From a bacterium (GTDB taxonomy: Bacteria; CG03), in the NCBI GenBank assembly GCA_013791675.1, contig VMTI01000129.1, positions 1 to 10,600 on the forward strand: 10,600 nt of DNA, in the 5' to 3' direction. Shown here in pieces: positions 6,121-10,600 of the stretch. Below the pieces are notes generated by a model. The model had not been told where the DNA came from. It was given only the letters and a program-made list of their open reading frames with translations, and made no database searches. The position numbers were made by a program, and so were the translations under genes. Position 1 is the first letter of the stretch. Each line of letters begins with the position of its first letter.

Positions 6121-6440
6121 AAAATACAGGGGCAAGCGGACGGCAGTCAAAGTTATTTAAGAGAAGAACCTCTTGCCGACCAGTTAAGAGAAAAAATTTC
6201 AAAAGTCGCTCTTTGCGAAGACTGGAAAGAAAAAATGTTAGCGCAGGTAGAGAGGGGAACAATTGGATCGAACCATTGAGAAACTGGATTAATGACGCTC
6301 ACCACGCCGGAGAACTTGCTTTGTCAAAAGATTTAACCGAAATAAAATCTTTTGTTAAAAAAATCGGAACGAACCGCCGCTTGCTGGACAAAACCTTTCT
6401 TCTGGATTTAGAAAAGCCGTGGTCTTTTTTGTTTTTTTCA
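6121..6440 (+). pseudogene. Decayed large serine recombinase, C-terminal remnant
   Basis: Three pieces in shifting plus-strand frames line up with the tail of large serine site-specific recombinases. First, TACAGGGGCAAGCGG (6125-6139) reads YRGKR, resembling the end of the zinc-ribbon. Second, from 6148 a different frame gives SYLREEPLADQLREKISKV and then WKEKMLAQVE, ending near 6252. Third, after another shift the frame reads NNWIEPLRNWINDA, then KSFVKKIGTNRRLLDKTF and PWSFL to about 6432. The KKIGTNR and W-I-E-P-L-R-x-W features are typical of the family's C-terminal helical region. The catalytic resolvase domain is absent. The remnant ends about 80 bp from the 3' end of tRNA-Pro, so it may be the residue of an element once integrated there. 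The frame breaks could include sequencing errors, but the missing 5' two-thirds cannot be one. Confidence 0.75.
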
Positions 6441-6462
6441 GAGGGGGATTCCGGAAATTCCG

Positions 6463-6497
6463 AAAAGAACGGTGAGCAAAGCTCACCGAATTTTTTT
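6463..6497. terminator. Bidirectional hairpin terminator after tRNA-Pro
   Basis: A perfect 8-bp stem CGGTGAGC-AAA-GCTCACCG spans 6470-6488. Reading minus, it is followed by TTCTTTT and would end the gpsA-to-tRNA transcript 34 bp beyond the CCA. Reading plus, it is followed by AATTTTTTT and would have ended the recombinase gene. Confidence 0.75.
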
Positions 6498-6521
6498 GAA
6501 AATCGCGCAACAAGTTTGAAA

Positions 6522-6598
6522 TGGTCGGGGTGGGCGGACTTGAACCGCCGACCTCTGCGTCCCGAACGCAGCGCCCTAGCCAACTGGGCCACACCCCG
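6522..6598 (-). tRNA. tRNA-Pro, anticodon CGG
   Basis: The minus strand folds into a full cloverleaf. The acceptor is CGGGGTG with CACCCCG, and the D arm GCCC/GGGC has loop AGTTGGCTA. The anticodon stem CTGCG/CGCAG has loop TTCGGGA (anticodon CGG), followed by a 5-nt variable loop AGGTC. The T arm GGCGG/CCGCC has loop TTCAAGT. The discriminator is A73 and CCA is encoded (6524-6522). The C1-G72 pair with A73 fits bacterial tRNA-Pro. It lies 57 bp downstream of the MerR-type gene on the same strand with no clear own promoter, so it may be processed from the gpsA-hup-merR transcript. Confidence 0.95.
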
Positions 6599-6655
6599 GA
6601 AGAACCTTTAAATATCAAAAAAAAGGATTTTATTCAATCACTGAAACGCGGTCGT

Positions 6656-7009
6656 CTAATCCTTGGACAGCATTTTAAAAATAGTTTGCAGTTCGGCTTT
6701 CGCTTTCTTCAGCAGATCTATCGCCGCGGGATTCTGTCCCATGAGCAACTCTATCTGAGGATTCCTATTTCTGTTTTTAACAAGTTCTTTTTTAGCGCCG
6801 GCGATTGTAAATTTTTTTATGTAAAGAAGTTCCCTTATATCCTCAATCATGTGTATGTGACTGGCGGTGTATCGCCTCTGTCCGCTTTCGCGCCTAATGG
6901 GTTTTAGAAGCTGAAATTCTTTTTCCCAGTACCTGAGCACATGCGGCGGTATTTTCGTTATGGCGCTCGTTTCCTTTATCGTGAAAAATTTCTTTCCTGG
7001 AATATGCAT
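6656..7009 (-). CDS. MerR-type DNA-binding protein
   Basis: 117 aa. The N-terminal 75 residues are a MerR winged helix-turn-helix: FTIKETSAITKIPPHVLRYW is the recognition helix region, LLKPIRRESGQRRYT the wing, and HIHMIEDIRELLYIKKFTIAGAKKEL the second helical half. The remaining 40 residues are a short helical tail without the Cys or ligand-binding domains of metal or drug sensors, so the effector is unknown. Such short MerR proteins beside an HU/IHF gene and upstream of tRNA-Pro are, as I recall, a recurring arrangement in Deltaproteobacteria and related phyla, which supports a housekeeping role such as nucleoid or cell-cycle regulation. ATG 7009 is 11 bp after the preceding stop; the upstream GCGGGA is only a weak ribosome binding site. 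Confidence 0.88.
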   Translation of the reverse strand: MHIPGKKFFTIKETSAITKIPPHVLRYWEKEFQLLKPIRRESGQRRYTASHIHMIEDIRELLYIKKFTIAGAKKELVKNRNRNPQIELLMGQNPAAIDLLKKAKAELQTIFKMLSKD

Positions 7010-7020
7010 TTTCCCGCGGG

Positions 7021-7332
7021 CTATAATATGTCCGCTTTCCTCCTGTCTTTTTTCCGGCGGTCGGGAGCGCGCCCGCCGCTGAATCTCCGGTCGAACACGG
7101 GATTCCTTCTGTCCGAATCCCTGCTGTCAAACGCTCTGTCTTTTTCCGGCACATTGCAGTCTATGCAGTCCTGTATGGTTATCGCCCTTGAAACATTTCC
7201 CAGAACACAAATCATCCCGTCATATTTTCTGTATCGGCAGGGCGAAAGACAATCGCCATTATTATCTTTATGATTGCTCGACCATTTGTTGCCCCGTTCT
7301 TTTACCGAGAGACTTTTATCTTTCTTTGTCAT
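7021..7332 (-). CDS. Small Cys-rich hypothetical protein with Asp/Arg-rich tail
   Basis: 103 aa, family not recognised. The N-terminus is polar and basic. The middle holds five cysteines, C28, C32, C42, C56 and C59 (CLSPC, ICV, CIDC), spaced plausibly for a zinc or iron-sulfur site. The tail (64-99) is low-complexity and charged, with DRR repeated (74-76, 81-83, 91-93 and 96-98), and is probably disordered or nucleic-acid or phosphate binding. No membrane segment or signal peptide is visible. Its ATG (7332) overlaps the TGA of the HU gene as ATGA, a classic coupled junction, and merR follows after 11 bp. It is therefore very likely a real gene of this operon. A DNA- or RNA-associated role would fit its neighbours but is inference. 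Confidence 0.7.
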   Translation of the reverse strand: MTKKDKSLSVKERGNKWSSNHKDNNGDCLSPCRYRKYDGMICVLGNVSRAITIQDCIDCNVPEKDRAFDSRDSDRRNPVFDRRFSGGRAPDRRKKDRRKADIL

Positions 7333-7604
7333 TTTTCTCCGCCCTCTTTAAAAACCCCCGGGGAAATTGTGAATTTCACGACATTTCTCGGCGGAACATG
7401 CACCTTTTCGCCGGTTCTGGGATTACGGGCATCATAGGGTTTTTTCAATCTTACATGGAAAGAGCCGAAATTCTGCACCACGACTTTTTCCTTGCGGCGC
7501 AGAGCTTCCGTAATCACCTCAAAAACTTTATTCACGGCGTCATCGGCTTCGCTTTTAGCGCATGTAACGCCGCTGACGGCTTCTATTATGTCTATTTTAT
7601 TCAT
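7329..7604 (-). CDS. HU/IHF-family nucleoid DNA-binding protein
   Basis: 91 aa, the standard HU/IHF length. The family is clear from VVVQNFGSFHVR (42-52), the beta-arm RNPRTGEKVHVPPRNVVKF (60-78) with the DNA-intercalating proline region NPRTG, and the N-terminal dimerising helices. These proteins bind and bend DNA as dimers. HU and the IHF subunits cannot be firmly told apart here; the neighbouring merR and tRNA-Pro recall ihfA loci in other bacteria, but VPPRNVVKF also fits either. ATG 7604 starts 2 bp after the gpsA stop, with AGGGGG in the gpsA end as a possible ribosome binding site. The 3' end overlaps the next gene by 4 bp. Confidence 0.93.
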   Translation of the reverse strand: MNKIDIIEAVSGVTCAKSEADDAVNKVFEVITEALRRKEKVVVQNFGSFHVRLKKPYDARNPRTGEKVHVPPRNVVKFTISPGVFKEGGEK

Positions 7605-7606
7605 AA

Positions 7607-8647
7607 CTAAAAATCCCCCTTTACTCTTTTTTCATCTTCGCTTTTAACCGCTCTGCCCATCAGTCTGCCTATCGCCTCGCGAGCCGGGCGTTTGCGGTAC
7701 ATTATATTAAAAAGTTCCTCCGTAATCGGCGCGTTCACTTTTCCTTTCGCGGCTATTTTCATAAGAGCCTTAACTGTTTCCGCGCACTCGGCAGTCGTCT
7801 TCACTTTTTTCTTCGCCTCGGGAAGCGTCATTCCCCGGCCAAGCGCCTCGCCCAGATTTCTGTTTCTGCTGTATGACGAAAAAGCCGTCACGATGAGATC
7901 GCCGACGCCGGAAAGGCCGCTGAATGTGGAATGATGCCCACCCATATAAACTCCTATGCGCGTCATTTCGGCAAGGCCTCTCGTCAAGAGCGCCGCTTTG
8001 GCGTTTATTCCCAAACCAAGGCCGTCGCAGACACCCGCCGCCGCAGCCATAACATTTTTAACGGCTCCGCCCACGGCCGCGCCCCGTATATCACCCTGAA
8101 TATAAGGCCTGAGATAGTGCCTTGTAAAAAGCGCCTGTATCCTTAGCGCCAGAGAACGGTTCTTTGAGGCCACGACAACGCTTGTGGGCTGTTTTACGGC
8201 AAGCTCTTCCGCATGCGAAGGCCCCGTCATAACAGCTACGGGAACATTTCTCCCCAGCACTTCCGCGCAAACAGCGTCCAGGCTTTTGAGAGACGTTATT
8301 TCTATTCCCTTGCTCAGCACGAGAACAGGCAGACGCTTTTTTTTCACGAAAGCCGAAATTTTAACAAGGGCCGGCCTCAAAGTCTGCGCCGGCACAGCGG
8401 CGATTAAAAGATCCGTATCATCGGGAATTTTCAATTCATCCGCAAATTTTACACCGCGCAGTTTGACATAAGGAAAAAATTCAGGATGGCCGTGTTTTCT
8501 GAAATAGCCGCGCCGGAGAGGATCAATCTCCCATATAGTTACAGATGCCCCGTCCGCAGGAGCGCGGGCCGCAGGAGTGTCTTTCAGCACGGACGCGATT
8601 GCCGAAGACCAGCATCCGCCCCCCATAATAAAGATATTGTCAAACAT
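7607..8647 (-). CDS. gpsA: NAD(P)-dependent glycerol-3-phosphate dehydrogenase
   Basis: 346 aa from ATG 8647, close to the family's usual 330-340. It reduces dihydroxyacetone phosphate to sn-glycerol 3-phosphate for phospholipid synthesis in the cytosol. The N-terminal Rossmann fold shows IFIMGGGCWSSAIA (6-19); family members usually read GxGxWGTA, so the second Gly region is slightly altered. Later motifs are textbook: LSKGIE (111-116), TGPSHAEE (141-148), GAVKNVMAAAAGVCDGLGLG (194-213, with catalytic Lys in VKN), TRGLAEM (222-228), FSGLSGVGDL (242-251) and SRNR (260-263). A TTG two codons upstream (8653) could also start it; ATG is preferred. No Shine-Dalgarno is visible and the predicted leader is about 10 nt. 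It leads the gpsA, HU, Cys-rich, merR, tRNA-Pro run. Confidence 0.95.
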   Translation of the reverse strand: MFDNIFIMGGGCWSSAIASVLKDTPAARAPADGASVTIWEIDPLRRGYFRKHGHPEFFPYVKLRGVKFADELKIPDDTDLLIAAVPAQTLRPALVKISAFVKKKRLPVLVLSKGIEITSLKSLDAVCAEVLGRNVPVAVMTGPSHAEELAVKQPTSVVVASKNRSLALRIQALFTRHYLRPYIQGDIRGAAVGGAVKNVMAAAAGVCDGLGLGINAKAALLTRGLAEMTRIGVYMGGHHSTFSGLSGVGDLIVTAFSSYSRNRNLGEALGRGMTLPEAKKKVKTTAECAETVKALMKIAAKGKVNAPITEELFNIMYRKRPAREAIGRLMGRAVKSEDEKRVKGDF

Positions 8648-8664
8648 AAGCAAAATTATCTGAT

Positions 8665-8693
8665 ATTTTACTTTAACGCGGCCTGTTTGTCAA
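8665..8693 (-). promoter_or_regulatory. Promoter of the gpsA operon
   Basis: On the minus strand TTGACA (8693-8688), a 17-nt spacer and TAAAAT (8670-8665) make a near-consensus sigma-70 promoter between the slipin stop (8707) and the gpsA start (8647). The expected start near 8658 gives an almost leaderless message. Confidence 0.75.
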
Positions 8694-8706
8694 AAATTCG
8701 CTTATA

Positions 8707-9456
8707 TCAGTCTTTTTTAGGCGGCATAAACGCCCTCAGTATATCTATCGGCACGGGAAACACCGTAACGGAATTATTTTCCGTGGCTATTTCGGTGAGT
8801 GTCTGAAGATATCTCAGCTGTATGGCCGACGGTGACTGGTCTATGATTTTTGCCGCTTCGGTGAGTTTTATGGACGCCTCAAATTCTCCCTGGGCATGAA
8901 TTACTTTGGCGCGACGGTCGCGTTCGGCTTCCGCCCCACGGGCAATTGCCCTCTGCATATCCGCGGGAAGCTGCACGTCTTTTATCTCAACGCGCGACAC
9001 TTTTATACCCCATGGGTCGGTGGCCTGGTCAATTATTTTCTGCAGTTCCGTGTTTATTTTATCCCTTGATGACAGCACCTCGTCAAGAGCCGCCTGTCCG
9101 ACGACGCTTCGAAGCGTCGTCTGCGAAATCTGGCTTGTCGCCATTACAAAATCCTCTATCTCAACAATAGCTTTCTCCGGATCCATCACACGGAAATAAC
9201 ACACGGCGTTCACTTTGACCGGCACATTGTCTTTTGTAATCACATCCTGCGACGGCACATCCAGCGTTACCACGCGCAGATCTACCTTTTCCATTTTCTC
9301 AGCCCATGGAATGAGAAAAAAAAGTCCGGGCCCTCTCGCGCCCACAAGCCTGCCGAGACGGAAAATAACGCCTCTCTCATATTCTTTCACAATTTTTACA
9401 GCATTCAGAAACACTATAATCACTATTACCGCTAATGGAAACAAACCCCCGCCCAT
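8707..9456 (-). CDS. Slipin (stomatin-family SPFH membrane protein)
   Basis: 249 aa, typical of bacterial slipins. It has an N-terminal membrane helix (about 5-20) followed by the stomatin signature VKEYERGVIFRLGRL (23-37) and GARGPGLFFLIP. The SPFH domain follows with VDLRVVTLDVPSQDVITKDN, the DPEKA segment, and TLRSVVGQAALDEVLSSRD. An Ala/Glu-rich coiled coil with AEAERDRRAKVIHAQGE comes next, then the conserved tail LRYLQTLTEIATENNSVTVFP. Slipins oligomerise at the inner membrane and form microdomains, often regulating proteases or channels. The usual partner gene, an NfeD/STOPP protein, is not adjacent. A strong AGGAGGT lies 5 bases before ATG 9456. The gene follows the coiled-coil/HEAT gene by 40 bp on the same strand. 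Confidence 0.94.
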   Translation of the reverse strand: MGGGLFPLAVIVIIVFLNAVKIVKEYERGVIFRLGRLVGARGPGLFFLIPWAEKMEKVDLRVVTLDVPSQDVITKDNVPVKVNAVCYFRVMDPEKAIVEIEDFVMATSQISQTTLRSVVGQAALDEVLSSRDKINTELQKIIDQATDPWGIKVSRVEIKDVQLPADMQRAIARGAEAERDRRAKVIHAQGEFEASIKLTEAAKIIDQSPSAIQLRYLQTLTEIATENNSVTVFPVPIDILRAFMPPKKD

Positions 9457-9476
9457 AATTACCTCCTAAATTCTTT

Positions 9477-9495
9477 TGCACGCTAAGAGCGTGCA
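9477..9495. other. Perfect 8-bp hairpin between coiled-coil/HEAT and slipin genes
   Basis: TGCACGCT-AAG-AGCGTGCA forms a perfect stem just after the stop of the upstream gene and just before the slipin ribosome binding site. On the minus strand it is followed by AAAAGAATTT, not a T-run, so it is not a standard terminator. It may mark RNA processing or partial attenuation between the two genes. Confidence 0.5.
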
Positions 9496-9496
9496 G

Positions 9497-10600
9497 CTAC
9501 CTTCCGCGGCTCAACTTCACTCTCAGCGTCGCGGGAAACTTCCCTTTCATTTTTTCTTCGGCTTTTTTCGCCGCCGCAAAAGCCCTCGCTTTCACCAGAG
9601 GATCATAATCCTCAATAAGAATCTCAAGCACTTCCATGACCGAAAGCTCGGCTATCTCGCCCGCGGCCCATGCGGATGAAAGCCTGTCCCATTTGCTTTC
9701 CGAAGATGCCATGTCTTTAAGCGTGTTTTCCGATGCCGCGGGATCCAGTTTAAACATTTCCACGGCGGCCGTAGAGCGCACCCTGTTATTGGTGTCTTTC
9801 AGGTAAGGCATGATAAGCCGCGCCACGAGAGACGGATTATTTATTGTCTGCGATATTGACACCACGCTTTTCGCGCGTGACCTGATGGATGGAGAAACAT
9901 CCGTTATCACACGCCGCGGGCAGGCATCATCAAACTCTATATTATCCAGCTTGCCAGCGGAAGAACCGTGCCCCTGCTCCACAACTTTTATAAGGTTCTC
10001 GGTCTGAGCAAGAAGTTTTTCCTCTATCGGATTTGAACGCTGATTCGCCAGCTGACTGATAATCTCGGCGGAAGAATTTTTTAATTCATTTATGGACTCT
10101 ACCGCATTGCTTTTTTGCGCGAGTTCATTGACAATTTCAGAGATACGGTCATTACTGTCGGCAAGCTGACGCCTGGTGCGGGCTGCTATATTGTCCACTA
10201 TCCTGGAGGAAATATAATAACTGACACCTATTGCCAACAGAACCGCTATACTGAAATATATAAGCCACTTAGTGGCTATCATGTTCGTTTGCTGACGCAG
10301 CACCTCTATTTCCTCTTTTCTATCCGATATTTCTTTTTTCTGATTTTCAAGCTGAGCCAGAAGGTTTGTTTCTCTTAATTCCCTTGTCTGTTTCTCCTGC
10401 TCCAGCTTTTTGTTGTATACTTCCTGCTGAGCGAGCCTTGCATCATTTTCATCCTTTTTTCTTTGTTCGGTGTGAGATGCGCGGGCGCGGCTTTCAGCGT
10501 TTTTCTCAACGCGTTTTTTTATTTCCCCGGCTATTTTCGTCTTTGTATCCTGCGCGTCCTTAAGCTCCGGATAATATTCCAGAGCTTCATCGGCTATACG
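9497..10600 (-). CDS. Coiled-coil, transmembrane, HEAT-repeat protein (5' truncated)
   Basis: The frame is open from the right window edge to TAG at 9497 (367 residues visible); the start lies outside. The first residues, RIADEALEYYPELKDAQ, look like the end of a TPR helix. A long charged coiled coil follows (about residues 20-103, with QRKKDENDARLAQQEVYNKK). A single membrane span lies near 106-126 (KWLIYFSIAVLLAIGVSYYI). A second polar helical stretch (130-195) leads to a C-terminal region of HEAT-like helices (about 235-350: LIMPYLKDTNNRVRSTAAVE, then ILIEDYDPLVKARAFAAAKK). The architecture suggests an inner-membrane scaffold or adaptor. Family and role are not recognised. A GTG at 10303 would give only the span-HEAT part and discard the coiled coil, so I read the frame as continuing upstream. 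Confidence 0.8.
   Translation of the reverse strand, partial: RIADEALEYYPELKDAQDTKTKIAGEIKKRVEKNAESRARASHTEQRKKDENDARLAQQEVYNKKLEQEKQTRELRETNLLAQLENQKKEISDRKEEIEVLRQQTNMIATKWLIYFSIAVLLAIGVSYYISSRIVDNIAARTRRQLADSNDRISEIVNELAQKSNAVESINELKNSSAEIISQLANQRSNPIEEKLLAQTENLIKVVEQGHGSSAGKLDNIEFDDACPRRVITDVSPSIRSRAKSVVSISQTINNPSLVARLIMPYLKDTNNRVRSTAAVEMFKLDPAASENTLKDMASSESKWDRLSSAWAAGEIAELSVMEVLEILIEDYDPLVKARAFAAAKKAEEKMKGKFPATLRVKLSRGR

Noticed and set aside
6105..6611. A 168-codon plus-strand frame as an intact gene
   Set aside because: Recombinase similarity in it covers only part and continues in another frame upstream; its end runs antisense through the tRNA, so it is a decayed remnant.
6299..6618. 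Minus-strand frames across the tRNA region
   Set aside because: They are translations of tRNA-Pro and of the antisense of the recombinase remnant.
8648..8653. TTG start of gpsA two codons upstream
   Set aside because: ATG at 8647 is closer to the usual N-terminus and TTG has no better ribosome binding site.
1..10600. CRISPR array or phage-defence genes
   Set aside because: No regularly spaced repeats beyond one 18-bp tandem pair, and no cas or defence-type domains were seen.

Overview
The window is almost entirely minus-strand coding and reads like a diderm, uncultured-lineage bacterium. A PorV/PorQ-type outer-membrane barrel implies an outer membrane, and the mix of families would fit Elusimicrobiota, Omnitrophota or a similar phylum. 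That placement is a guess from gene families; no phylogenetic marker here settles it.

Right side (10600 to 8647). A gene cut by the window edge encodes a coiled-coil, single-membrane-span, HEAT-repeat protein. It is followed by a slipin (stomatin-family SPFH) gene with a strong Shine-Dalgarno. A near-consensus promoter at 8665-8693 then starts a housekeeping run: gpsA, an HU/IHF-type DNA-binding protein, a small Cys-rich hypothetical protein, a short MerR-type regulator and tRNA-Pro(CGG). Spacing between these protein genes is 2 bp, a 4-bp overlap and 11 bp.

Middle (6520 to 4115). Downstream of the tRNA lie a strong hairpin terminator, a frameshifted 3' remnant of a large serine recombinase on the plus strand, and a small repeat cluster. 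Together they suggest an old integration beside the tRNA gene. Then comes a two-gene unit, CorA-type Mg2+ transporter plus a divergent RNase HII-like protein, joined with zero bases between stop and start. A 26-bp perfect inverted repeat with a 30-nt spacer abuts its 3' end.

Left side (4030 to 1) holds the most interesting part. A consensus promoter (TTGACA, 17 nt, TATAAT) drives a leader with a cyclic-di-GMP-I (GEMM-I) riboswitch aptamer and an intrinsic terminator just before the first gene. The first gene is a PorV/PorQ-like barrel fused to TPRs. The second is a natural FliF-FliG-like fusion: an N-terminal membrane or signal segment, only the last (RBM3-like) periplasmic FliF domain with its collar-like insert, the FliF-type second membrane span, a Gly-rich linker, FliG middle and C-terminal domains, a charged helix and a TPR tail. 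No flagellar genes are visible around it.

The simplest reading is a c-di-GMP-regulated envelope machine built from reduced flagellar MS-ring/C-ring parts and an outer-membrane barrel, with TPR tails on both proteins. It could be a motility, secretion or surface-assembly device. The domain calls are seen in the sequence; the machine itself is inference.
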